Shown here piece after piece: positions 12,990 to 22,377 of a stretch of 64,000 nucleotides of DNA. The notes under the pieces are model-generated. The model made no database searches. It saw nothing but the letters and a program-made list of their open reading frames with translations, and was not told where the DNA came from. The stretch covers positions 83,638,668-83,702,667 of the forward strand of contig NC_088203.1 of NCBI RefSeq assembly GCF_037126465.1. Direction: 5' to 3'. Numbering within the stretch: position 1 is the first letter of the stretch; the number at the start of each line of letters is the position of its first letter. Source of the DNA: Ornithodoros turicata (lineage: Eukaryota; Arthropoda; Arachnida; Ixodida; Argasidae). Both the position numbers and the translations under genes were made by a program.

Positions 12990-13161
12990 GGAAGTCACTG
13001 AAAAGGTTAGCCAGCTGTAGGACTCGAACACGGTGGAACCCGGGACTCGAACCCGAAGTCGCTGGGGAGATTAGCTTAGCTCAATTGGTAGAGCCCTGGA
13101 CCGGCAATCCAGAAGATGTGGGTTCGAGTCCTACAGCTGGCTAACCTTTTCAGTGACTTCC
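12990..13161. repeat. Inverted repeat closing the tRNA-like array
   Basis: GGAAGTCACTGAAAAGGTTA and the following CCAGCTGTAGGACTCGA (12990 on) recur as reverse complement at about 13124-13161. The middle holds a second tRNA 3'-end-like piece (minus strand CGGGTTCGAGTCCCGGG, near 13040-13056) and an intact plus-strand tRNA-like unit. Confidence 0.85.
13070..13141 (+). pseudogene. tRNA-like sequence, inverted unit
   Basis: The plus-strand counterpart of the array units has D arm GCTC/GAGC, a better anticodon stem (CTGGA/TCCAG), the same CCGGCAA loop, and T arm GTGGG/CCTAC. The acceptor pairs poorly at its first positions. U33 is again missing, so it is probably not functional. Confidence 0.6.
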
Positions 13162-13938
13162 ACCTGTTAACCGCGTTATGTCGTTGACAGCAAATTCATA
13201 GAGAATAGCCATGTTAGTTAATCAATCGCTCGTCATGACACGAAAGGGAAATCGTCAAGGGCACCTCCTGGACAGGATTAGAGTTTCACAGCAGTTGTAC
13301 TAACTTGACTTTTTCAACCTCATGTACTTCACTGTCTTTTTCACAACAAGAATATGATACGCACTGTGACGTTATGACAAGCAAGTCTAATCTATTGCTT
13401 TTGCAGCCTCCGTAATGTCTATACTGGCTATCGCTCACTGGTTAGAAGGTATGTTAGAAATATTTTGCGTTTTACACTTGTGTGCAACACTCAGAGACCA
13501 GTCACTGCAGCGTGGCTTTCGAACGCGGTTCCCCGCGTGAGACTCATTTAACTGGTAGGAGGTATGAGCCTTAATCGAACGCCTTGATGTTGCCGTACCA
13601 GGGAGGTCGCCAGAAATTGGGAGTAATGCCTCTGTAGCTGGCCGCGGACAACGACGAAGATGGCCACGCGCCTGGAGCACCGACTTCAGTTCCTCCGGCG
13701 CGGCCATGGCGATAAGTCACCGTCATCGCCTCTCCGTGGCATACCATCATCGCCGGCCAGGACTCATGTAAAGGAACTCTACCTCCTCTACACGGCTTAT
13801 GCGCTTCGAGATCGACATATAGGGGGCGACATAGTCACCTTTCTAGTGTGGATAACACGCCGGCCGATGTTCTGAGTTGATGGTTCTCTCTGGTAATTCT
13901 AGTGTATATTCACCGGAAGAGCACTTCTGCGGCGGTGG
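13162..13938. other. Intronic sequence, nothing recognised
   Basis: This lies within the last Ca-beta intron. Open frames are short and show no family resemblance. Confidence 0.5.
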
Positions 13939-13940
13939 TA

Positions 13941-14946
13941 CAGTGCTAGACAAAAGTTTACGGAACGCGCGAGCGGCGTATTTTCTCTGGGCAGAGACAC
14001 CCTAGCGGCGAGCGGAAGCGGGCGAGTCCACGCGTTCAGAGGGATGAAAGAGTGCGCTTGTGGCGGCCCACCGTGGTAGTAGTGGTAACTTTGCTTTTGA
14101 GTGCAACGAACGCCAAAGTGGCTTCGTTTTCGGTCTAATGCACCGAGCGCGAGTGGCTATCGCGGGAAGGAAGTCTCCCGCTATCGGAGAGATAACAGGG
14201 CGCTAAGATGAATTGAGGTGACAACGGGCTCGCGGTGCCTAGCTTTTTTTCTTTAGCTTCTAGCTTCTTTATTCCTAGCTTCTTTATTAGACAAAAACAG
14301 AAGAAAAGAGCGTATACCCTTGAACACACACACAAAAAAAAAAAAGAGGCAGGGGGAGACGATACTGTCTCAATACTTTGTCGGCCCCCTTTCGCAGCAA
14401 TAACTGGGGCCATACGCACAGGAAGGGAAGCGTATAGCCGACGGACAAGATCCACGTCTTCACGTAGCAAGGACCACTCTGCTTCTATAAATTCCCACAG
14501 TGCGTCCTTGCTGCTTGTAGGCGTCCGTCTCTTGGTCATCCTATTCTTCAGGCTGCCCCAGACGTTTTCGATGATGTTTAAGTCCGGGCTCTGCGCAGGC
14601 CATGTCAGCTGCATTACGCTCGGGCGTAAAAAAAAAGAAAAAAGCTAGGCACTGCAGCCCGTTGTCACCTCAATTCATCTTAGCGCCCTGTTATCTCTCC
14701 GATAGCGGAGAGACTTCCTTCCCGCGATAGCCACTCGCGCTCGGTGCAGTAGACCGAAAACGAAGCCATTTTGGCGTTCGTTACACTCAAAAGCAAAGTT
14801 ACTACTACTACCACGGTGGGTCACCACAAGCGCACTCTTTCATCTCTCTGAACGCGTGGACTCGCCCACTTCCGCTCGCCGCTAGGGTGTCTCTGCCCAG
14901 AGAAAATACGCCGCTCGCGCGTTCCGTAAACTTTTGTCCAGCACTG
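13941..14946 (-). mobile_element. Tc1/mariner element with long TIRs, internally deleted
   Basis: Inverted repeats of roughly 310 bp run inward from CAGTGCTAGACAAAAGTTTA (left) and its inverse with CAGTGCTGGACAAAAG (right). The element is flanked by TA at 13939-13940 and 14947-14948, the expected target duplication. The centre carries only the C-terminal part of a transposase, on the minus strand. A shorter relative is at 44861-45215. Confidence 0.93.
14346..14626 (-). pseudogene. Tc1-type transposase fragment (C-terminal)
   Basis: The minus-strand frame reads WPAQSPDLNIIENVWGSLKN, the C-terminal signature of Tc1 transposases, which includes the third catalytic acid (E of ENVWG). It continues about 70 more residues to AAKGGRQSIETVSSP. 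The DNA-binding domain and the first two catalytic aspartates are absent, so it cannot be active. T-rich sequence replaces the upstream part. Confidence 0.92.
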
Positions 14947-14948
14947 TA

Positions 14949-16740
14949 CCATACTATTCGGTCCCCCAATGCTCCACCTACTGCACTGAACGCGGAATAA
15001 ACAAGTAAACGCGGAAGACGTGAGGAAGCTATCCACACTACGGCAGTTGATCGTTTCTCCGCAGCGCGCCGACACCGTTCAATATCTGAGCGAAGTCTGT
15101 ATAGTTCCCGTCAACCTTAATAATAACACTGGGAAAAAATTCGATCTCGTTTCTGAGCGCCATAGCAGTGACCCTGGGGGCACTGTGGGAATGTTAAGTG
15201 AACAAAATCCTTGTGTTAAACTAACAGAATAATTTTGTTCAACTAAGATTTCCTGACGGCCCCAAGTGTTGCTGTAATCGCGGTCGGACACGAGACCATA
15301 TTTTTTCCCGTGTTATTATTCGTATTCCAAGTTTTTTTCGTATGCCGTTTTTATGTATTCGTAAAACGACCTCGCAGAACGGGAACAGATGGCGCGGTAA
15401 CAAAAATGGCGTCAGTCGCTCTCAGGCCCGCCAGGGACAGCTCAGACGCCCGTAGTATCAGAGTGCCCGAATGCTAGCTCCCCTATATGGGAGGGAGCGA
15501 ATACTCAGGAACCCAGGCAGCAGCTTCGAGGAAACGCCGTTAGTGACGGTTCGCGCACTTCAGCCACGGGGAAAAAACGATAGAGAACACTGTGCTGGTG
15601 TCTGTGCCACACGTGCTCAGAACAAGATAACCTGAATTCGTGGCCCTTCAAACTAATCGCAACATGAAATATCGTGACTAAATTAACGTTACCCATTGCT
15701 TGAAACATGTCGCATTTGCATAGTGTAGTGTAGTAGTCACTGGCTGTTGAAAGTGTGAGTACTGTGAACTAAATCTACGTGTTCTAAAAAGTTGTGCGTG
15801 CGTGGTAGTGGTTCTGCTTTACCCGTCGTCATAGTTCCCAGAAACCCTGTAAGTGAACAAAGCGGTTCTCAGTAATACAACTACATAGAAGGTCAGAAAA
15901 ATTTCAGCTATAAAGTGCAGCCTAAATATGACTATTGAAATCCCAGAAGACGCTGTTGAATTTAATTTATGTACCACGTGCCAGTTCCCTGCTGCAACTG
16001 CAGCGCTTCCTGTAATCGACAGTTTATAAGCCCAAGATTAATACATTAATGGCGTTATTAAGTTGAATGAATTTTGATGATCACGGAGCTACGTAGGAGC
16101 ACAAGAACTAGAGGAGCCCAAGGGTAATGAAGTACGGGCGACACTCGTATAAGAACGCCCGCATGAACGCAAAAGTAATACGCAAGTGAGCTGGCGTACA
16201 CTTGACGTTGACTAACGAAACGAACAGGGAACCTTGTCTTGTGCTGTTTGTTCTGCGTTCTGTTCATTAGTCTTTTTCTCCAAGCTCAGGGATGTATAGC
16301 GTACAACATTGCGAGCAAGTTTGATAACTGCTTTAAATCATTGTAGGTAGAATACAGGAAGGAAGTTGCCTCAGGACAGAAGCCGCCTATATTTCGAACA
16401 GAGACTGTTCTTCTTCTGGGCACCGTCCTCATCATTGGCATGGTATTTAAAGGGTTAGGTGTGACGTGTTTAAAGGTTCATGCGAATTGTGGGTCAACAG
16501 CCCCGAGGGAAGAAAGGGTTCGTTGTCGCCTAAGATCATCGATACACTTTTCGTGTTCATCGCGGCAAGTGTAACGTTGCGCATAATTTTCAGCATCCCC
16601 ACGTTCCAAATGTCGGCTAGATATCCCTGTCAATGTTGACTCGAACTACGCACACGCCTTGACGCCATTGCCTCACGCCACACCCGTCTTTGTTAGAACT
16701 GCTACAGGGATCCGCCATGAACAACGGGATAGATAGCCTA
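14949..16740. other. Intronic sequence, no gene seen
   Basis: The segment around 16190-16310 (AGCTGGCGTACACTTGACGTTGACTA in part, then TCCAAGCTCAGGGATGT) resembles a block near 40480-40590, so it is probably a dispersed repeat. Otherwise nothing is recognised. Confidence 0.45.
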
Positions 16741-17010
16741 GAACACTGCACGGGCCGCATTGTTGGGCCCAGGCCCGGCCCGAGCACGGCCTACCCTTGA
16801 TTTACCCGCCCGGGCACGGCCCACGCCCCAAGCGCTTAGGTTTCGCGGCCGATAACTTCTTGGGCTGCCCGGCCCTGCCCAGTCTAGCTGGTTGTAAAAG
16901 TTTACCATGGCTGGCTAATAGTGGGGTAACATATGCTCGAGCCCCGCCCCGGTCCGGCCCGCAAAAGGAAGGCGTTTCCCGGCCCGCGCAGTGCTCTAAG
17001 ATAGCCGGAC
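16741..17010. repeat. GC-rich low-complexity repeat (GGCCCGG-type)
   Basis: Iterated GGCCCGG / CCCGGCCCG words, at about 16750-16890 and again in inverse sense at 16935-16990, stand out sharply from the AT-rich surroundings. Open frames here are compositional artefacts. Confidence 0.7.
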
Positions 17011-18396
17011 GCTAAGTGGCACGGCTGCAGTGGCATTGAGTGTCACGAGGCCTAGGATAATGGAATAGTCTAGGAGCTGGGGAGTTGTGTTGAGTGGGGA
17101 AGGTGGCGGTGCAACGGGACAAATCCTACATGTTCTGGGTTACGATAGGGAAATTAAGGGATCGTTCCCGCATGTCAAGGTCCCCGAGGCCAAGGAAACC
17201 ATTCGATCTTTGCGGAGTAGCAGCACCGGGGTACGATAGCATTCGCTTAGGAGTCCAAGAGAGCACTGTACGAACGAAAATGGGGGAAAATGGGAGCAAG
17301 GTAGGATGAAGAATGCTAACATAGCCGAGTTTGTGGTGAAAAACCACAGATACTAAATGGATACATGTCCGATGCGTTCCTTCAGTGTCTCTGAAAATCA
17401 GTAAAGAGACGTGGGATGGAGGTGGGTTGAGTAGGGCATAAACATTGGATGTAATGCCCATGGACTGTGACCTCCATATGGCCCTTGGCCCTTACAACGC
17501 GGAGCGTGGGCGGAAGCAAATATGAAGAAAGGAACCGGTGGAAATCATGTTGCTGAACTTAAATCTTTCTTTCTACACGCGGCGATTTCCAAGCGACGAC
17601 CATCTTTACATTGCTGGGAATGCTGCACTGCGGAATTTCACTACGCCCCTACTCTGGTGCGTGACCCCTTAAAAAAGGAGGCGTTGGTCATATTAGCTAT
17701 GGGTGCACCTATAGTGCAATGAATAGGGGCTGAACGGAAATACCTGGAAATGCACTTGTTTCGGCACTGTGGCCAAGAGCTGAAAAGACGAAATGGAAGC
17801 TGCTGAAAAACGGCAAAAAGTAATAAAAATAATTGCACAAGCGATGTGTTACAGCATTGGATCCAGCCTAAGCCAAGCAGTGATCATAAGTGGCGACAAA
17901 TGGGAAAAGCTTTTAAATGAACCCCGGGAAAAGGCGCTAGACGACGGCAGGGTTTCTTGAAATATTGGCTGCCTTATCTTTTGTGTGCTATTTTCATTTC
18001 ATCATTATCCGCATTTTTTTTTCTTAAGTAATGTCAGAGTCATAACAAGTAAAATGTTCACACCTGGGCTGGAAGAAAACTTGGTGCGAAAGAGTATGCC
18101 ATCGTATAGGCGACAAGCTGATACTTTCAGATTGTACTTCACGAATGTCGCAGTTATAAACCGTGCACATTCTGCACTGCGAGGAAACGCGTACACTATT
18201 TTGAGGAGGTGCGACTTGCTCAAACAATATTAGCTTTCTCGCACTCTTCGATGTGCACGAGAAACGAATGACGACAGCCTGAAAAACCGGGGTCGTATTA
18301 CATAGTCCTGGCTGCCGGCGGAGTGCTACTTCAAAATTTACTGGCATGCCGTCTTTTCCAGCCCAGTTGTCCCACAGAGCCAACAGGCATAATTAC
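17011..18396. other. Intronic sequence next to Ca-beta exon, nothing recognised
   Basis: No supported coding or repeat feature apart from short A- and T-runs. Confidence 0.5.
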
Positions 18397-18684
18397 CTCT
18401 CCGGGCTGACGGCCACGACGTTCGCTTCTGCTTCGCATTGGGGGAGGCACGGGCGACGCCACCGCATGCCGTACCAGCCCAGTGCTTCCAGGCGCCACAC
18501 CGCCGGCGCCCTCGGCGGCGGTCGCCGCCGGGCTGATAGGGCGTCCACCGAGGGCCATGGGACTTCCAGACTCCCTGGCTACCGTTGGTGGATGCGTTGC
18601 GGCCCAGTACTCGTCTAAGAATTCGGCCAGGTGCCCACAGGCTTCTTCCAGCTGGTTCTCGTCCAAGATTACATCAAACAGCTC
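18397..18684 (-). CDS. Ca-beta: Ca-beta exon: end of GK domain and start of C-terminal tail
   Basis: The 288-nt exon encodes 96 residues. The first 34 or so, [20 protein letters not shown] and [13 protein letters not shown], are the conserved last helices of the GK domain. The rest is a low-conservation tail rich in Ala, Gly, Pro and Arg. The acceptor is tgtctatcacag. I place the donor after GAG at 18397 (minus-strand gag then gtaatt), giving phase 0 and a join to the terminal exon. If that donor is not used, translation would run 21 more codons to a stop at 18331, giving a shorter tail. Exon GC content is high in the tail part. Confidence 0.95.
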
Positions 18685-19119
18685 CTGTGATAGACACAGG
18701 TAGAGAGACAGCGTTGAGACGCGCGCACAAATGAATACCTCTCAACACTCAACACCTCCCAACACCCAACTCTCAACGCACCTCTCTCAACACTTAAAGA
18801 CAACAACAACAAATGAATACATATATGACATTAACTAAAACGTCACGCTACAGCAACCAGAATTAAATATCGCCAGAGAGTATATCGCGGAGATTTCGAA
18901 TATCAGACAAATGAAAGAAATGCAAAATGAATATGATATCCCTCCGGGTTGAGTGAGTGAACGTGCTTGTTGAGTGAGTGAGTCGAGCTGTGGCAACGGA
19001 ATATCTTTTCGGTCCCATTCCCACCACAGGCGACTAGTCTAAGCTACTGAACCAATTATATAACCTCGGCAACGACGTCCAACTACTGATGTGCATCGTA
19101 CGAAAGAAGGCATACTTAC

Positions 19120-19215
19120 GGGAGCACACACTGCCAATTTTTCTGCTGCTACCATCTGTACATTGAGATTCCGACTCTGAGATTTTCCGCGAGACTTTAT
19201 TAGACGCTGAAGTAC
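19120..19215 (-). CDS. Ca-beta: Ca-beta exon: GK domain, [14 protein letters not shown] segment
   Basis: The 96-nt exon encodes exactly 32 residues, [14 protein letters not shown] followed by [18 protein letters not shown], both ends phase 0. The [10 protein letters not shown] block is a signature of calcium channel beta subunits. The acceptor is tctccag and the donor CCC followed by gtaagt. It lies only 68 nt from the previous exon, the second very short intron of this gene. There are no gaps compared with family members. Confidence 0.98.
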
Positions 19216-19283
19216 CTGGAGAAAACAAAGGAGAGAAAACCGGAATTCGGGTAAAAGCCGTGGGCTATCAGGAGAAAGAATAC

Positions 19284-19435
19284 CTTGGGCGAAGAAATCT
19301 TAACGTAGACTATGATGGGAGCTAGAGATGTCTTGGCCAACTGGGAGGGGTGGTTGATGGTATCACAGTCTAGGACAACTAACTGCAGCGTCCGGGCCAG
19401 TTCAAAGATGCGCTCAATTTCAGCCTGCACTTCAG
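19284..19435 (-). CDS. Ca-beta: Ca-beta exon: GK domain, middle
   Basis: This 152-nt exon starts with two bases completing an Ala codon and encodes 50 residues: [20 protein letters not shown], then [19 protein letters not shown] and [11 protein letters not shown]. The sequence is almost unchanged across animals. It forms the central GK beta-sheet region and part of the alpha-1 linker-binding groove. The acceptor is ttcttatgcag and the donor AAG followed by gtattc. Joined to the previous exon it reads SRSACLAEVQ, one residue longer than the vertebrate SRSSLAEVQ; Drosophila, as I recall it, also has a longer, Cys-containing form here. Exon boundaries and phase (1 to 0) agree on both sides. Confidence 0.98.
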
Positions 19436-20674
19436 CTGCATAAGAAACGTGAAGTTTAGTACAAAGTTTGAGATATTGGTACCGGCCACAGAAGACATGA
19501 AGGTCGGAACCACAGAATAAAGAAAAAAAGCTAGAAAGAACAAAATGAAAGACTGCACACTTCCTGTATCGTGTCTCTCGAAAGAGGGCTTGATTTGATA
19601 TGTAGAAGAAAGAAAAAAGGAGATGTTAGTTCCCAGCCACTCGGGACTGGTTACACCAGGACCCGTTATTCAGAAAAGAAGAAAGGGAAACTACACAAAT
19701 CTATACATTTTGAAATGGAATACATGAAAACGTCACTTCTTCGCTTCTTTTGTTCGTTGTAGTATATGCTTTACGCTAAAGGAGAAGTGCTATTTCTCCA
19801 CAAGGGGCGTAAATGTTAAATAAATCACACTGTGACCAGGGTGCCTTTATGAAGTCTGTTTGCATCGTTTTGTTTTCTGATGTAACTCTGTAACATCCTG
19901 TTCAGCGAACAGTAGCTGACCCACTGCGCTTCACTGAACCGTGTGGTTCCGTCTTCTGTGGTTTACAAGAGCACGTGCCAATGTAGTGTCAGTGCGGTTA
20001 CAGTAAAGATGCATGGGGACGAGCGGAGGGTGCGGAGGAGGAAGCAGTAAGAGCTGAGGAGGAAGCTGCGGTACAATGCGCTAGTATGGACAAAAACTTC
20101 GGTCGAAAAACATACTTTAAAGAAAAAAGAAAAGGAAAGAGGAAATGGACAGAGATGGAAGCTGAGGGGTACGGTGAGTTAAAGCGTCATTTCTTTTTTT
20201 CTTTGACGTGGGGACCTATACAACGAGCACCCCGCCGTGCCACTGAAAATCGCCCAGCACATGAGCTGCGGCACTCGAGCCTGATCCAGGCCAAGCTTGT
20301 TGAGGCACGCTTCGGACTCTTGCATAGCGCAGGTCAAATACACGATGTTTCTTGATTCTACATATGACAACAAGTGCCACCTGTTGGGAAGATGGGAACG
20401 TATCGCTCTGTGGATGCCGGGCGGTAGGATTCCTGACATGCGATGTGGCTTCGCCTGAACAAGGAAGCCTGTCTCTGGAACCAGAAGAGAAGCTCACCTT
20501 TGTTCCGCTTTATTCCCACACATCATATTTTCTATGACACCGTTACCGTGTATTCATACGAGCAGCATCCTCACGGACGATCAGAGCAGTAGCGACGAGG
20601 GTGCGAGAGGGGCGTCCGCAAAACGGCAGGCCCTGGCAGGTTGGTGCGACAGCATAAAGCGGGAATGAAGATAG
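19436..20674. other. Intron of Ca-beta, no further exon seen
   Basis: The flanking exons join in phase without missing residues, so no constitutive exon is required here. Several open frames around 20180-20500 on both strands have no recognisable domain. Confidence 0.55.
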
Positions 20675-20750
20675 TGTGAGAAGGATTTCAGACCCATCGT
20701 TCCCATCCTCATCGTCATCGTAATAAAGGCTCGTTTTTCGAACCGCAACA
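20675..20750 (+). repeat. 5' LTR (76 bp)
   Basis: Begins TGTGAGAAGG and ends GCAACA; contains AATAAA at about 20722, the expected polyadenylation signal position for such a short LTR. Preceded by ATAG. Confidence 0.92.
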
Positions 20751-20766
20751 ATTTGGTGGAGGTACT

Positions 20767-21210
20767 ATTGATTCCTTGTTCCCCTACGTGCCTGATATCT
20801 CCAACCCTGTACTTGCAAGCGCCACCTGCCGTGCAGAAGAATGCCGACAGATTGCCGGCTGCCGAACCTTCGACACGCAAGCGTCAGCCAAACAGCGTTA
20901 CGACGCGTCCCACGCTAACGTTGTTTATCGTCCTGCGGACCTCGTTTGGATTTGGGTGCCTCTGCGGAAGCCTGGCCTTTCGTCCAAATTCCTCTACCAC
21001 TACGTTGGCCCCTACAAGGTGCTCCGAGCGCTCAATGATGTAGCGTACCTCATCCAACCACTGGCCAATCCCGTTGACCGGCGCCGTCGGTCCACTGAGT
21101 CTGCGCACGTCTCTCGCCTCAAACCATACGTCCCACGACCTCTCGACACTTCTCGCCCACCACAAGAAGATCGCCCGGAGGGCTCCTCTCCGGAGGGGGG
21201 GCAGTTGTGA
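20767..21210 (+). pseudogene. Gypsy integrase C-terminal fragment
   Basis: The plus-strand frame is open to a stop inside the 3' LTR at 21208. It contains AKQRYDASHANVVYRPADLV, then WIWVPLRKPGLSSKFLYHYV-GPYKVLRAL and finally AHVSRLKPY. These are the GPY/F module and terminal SRLKPY motif of Ty3/Gypsy integrases. The zinc-binding domain and DDE core are absent, because the interior starts just upstream. It is a remnant and cannot work alone. Confidence 0.93.
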
Positions 21211-21281
21211 GAAGGATTTCAGACCCATCGTTCCCATCCTCATCGTCATCGTAATAAAGGCTCGTTTGTCGAACCGCAACA
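21206..21281 (+). repeat. 3' LTR (76 bp)
   Basis: Near-identical to the copy at 20675-20750. It is preceded by CGGAGGGGGGGCAGT, a plausible polypurine tract, and followed by ATAG. Confidence 0.92.
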
Positions 21282-21480
21282 ATAGTTTGAATTTACGATC
21301 TCGGCAGTGCAAATAAGCGTTTAGTTTTCTTTGTTTACAGGGTTTCTTACGGCAACGGGAGATTGGGGGGGGGGGGCGCTTCAGATTTGCACTGCCCTGG
21401 GCGCAAACCCGCCTCGCGACGGCTCTGCGTACGATTCTAGTGAAAGAAAATCCAAGGAAAAAAGAAAGAAACAAAAAAGC

Positions 21481-21740
21481 TCGCAGAGCCGAAGTTCCGC
21501 CCCGTGTTATGTTGAGCAGTCAGTGTCGGGAATGGCGTACTGTGCACTTAGCAGACGACACCGTCAGCGTCTTTTTGTCGTCTGCTACGGAATGTCTTGT
21601 GGCTGTGTCGAAGGCACGGTTAGCAGTGTACCTGAAGACACGACTTTGAGTGCTCGTGCTCACGTGACACGAGAAAGCCATGACGTTTTTCGCGTCTTCA
21701 GCTGTAGCACTCTGGGGAATGTCCCTCGTGTGCATGCACG
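21481..21740 (+). repeat. Dispersed repeat, copy 2 of 3 (AGACGACACC family)
   Basis: TTAGCAGACGACACCGTCAG, GTCGTCTGCTACGGAATGTC, CGTGACACGAGAAAGCCATG and related words match the copies at 7034 and 55201. It ends a few bases before the donor of the 21810-22187 exon. Confidence 0.75.
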
Positions 21741-21809
21741 GTTACTAGGGCAACTTCCAGTGCACTAGGGAAAGCGAGAACGCGCACCATTTGCCCAAGA
21801 GATACTGAC

Positions 21810-22187
21810 CTAGGCAGGCAGACCTGCTGTTGGTGCGCTCCATGATGGCCCGTTTGCCAGGGTTGTTAAGTAACGATCTTTTAGCCAATGATATGTCTGC
21901 CGTCACTCGTGTAATGATGATCCTTCCTTCAAAGCGGTGCTTGAGGAAATCGAAGAGAGCTTTCTGCATCATGTCCGTCACCTCGTAGCCCTTGAGTGAA
22001 GGGCCCACTAGGACTACGGGGCGCATGGAAGGCACTACGTCGTACGGAGGAATGTTCTCGGACTTTTTGAAGAAAGGCTTCCGCTTCTCCTTGGCAGGTG
22101 GCGTAGTGATGCTCCCCCCCTTGCCCAATTTCGAATTGCTTGGACTGTCACTGTCTTCACCTATGTTGCTCTCCAGGCCATTTTGAT
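21810..22187 (-). CDS. Ca-beta: Ca-beta exon: HOOK end and N-terminal GK domain
   Basis: The largest internal exon (378 nt) starts with two bases completing a split Asp codon, encodes 125 residues and ends with one base. It begins with an acidic, Ser-rich stretch, then [10 protein letters not shown] and [20 protein letters not shown], the hallmark entry into the GK-like domain, and continues through [25 protein letters not shown] and ERTNSRS. This part contains the segment historically called the beta interaction domain and part of the alpha-1-binding groove. The P-loop-like GPSLKGYE lacks a functional GxGKS/T, as expected for a catalytically dead GK fold. The acceptor is cttgttgcag and the donor is CCTAG followed by gtcagt. 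Confidence 0.98.
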
Positions 22188-22262
22188 CTGCAACAAGGAA
22201 AGTATCAATATGACAAAATGTCGTAGATGCAGGCGAGCTGGAGCAATGGTGAACTCCATGCT

Positions 22263-22377
22263 GAAGCCTGAGCTATGAGCATAACGCAGAAAGGAGACCA
22301 CACGAACCGCTCGAACTGAACAGCGGTTCTTGTCGTGTCCTTTCTGCGTTTCGGCTATAGCTCATGGCTCAGGCTTC
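22263..22377. repeat. Inverted repeat, 115 bp
   Basis: GAAGCCTGAGCTATGAGC and AACGCAGAAAGGA on the left are mirrored on the right by TCCTTTCTGCGTT and GCTCATGGCTCAGGCTTC, with a short indel. Probably a small MITE; no target duplication was identified. Confidence 0.7.

Larger units (their letters stand above)
12241..13030. repeat. Tandem array, 329-bp unit, about 2.4 copies, with tRNA-like core
   Basis: ATGAGAGAACTGATGTTCTG starts at 12241, 12570 and 12899, an exact 329-bp period with only a few substitutions between units. Each full unit contains a minus-strand tRNA-like sequence. The third unit stops at about 13030, where it meets an inverted tRNA-like unit. Confidence 0.95.
20675..21281 (+). 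mobile_element. Miniature Gypsy-type LTR retrotransposon (internal deletion)
   Basis: Two 76-bp direct repeats, each starting TGTGAGAAGGATTTCAGACC and ending AACCGCAACA, differ at one visible position. They bound a 455-bp interior. The LTRs have TG...CA ends. ATAG occurs directly outside both (20671-20674 and 21282-21285), the target duplication. The interior begins ATTTGGTGGAGG, a possible primer-binding site, keeps only the integrase C-terminus, and ends with a purine-rich tract just before the 3' LTR. gag, protease, RT and most of integrase are missing. It lies in a Ca-beta intron in the opposite orientation to the gene. Confidence 0.93.

Noticed and set aside
12352..13141. Functional tRNA genes
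   Set aside because: The cloverleaf is recognisable but C replaces U33, acceptor stems are weak and units are tandem repeats, so tRNA-derived repeat is the better call.
17126..17461. 111-codon minus-strand frame
   Set aside because: No domain, no splice context and overlap with other-strand frames of equal length.
20884..21474. 196-codon minus-strand frame, the longest in the window
   Set aside because: It is antisense to the Gypsy integrase fragment and 3' LTR and has no recognised domain.
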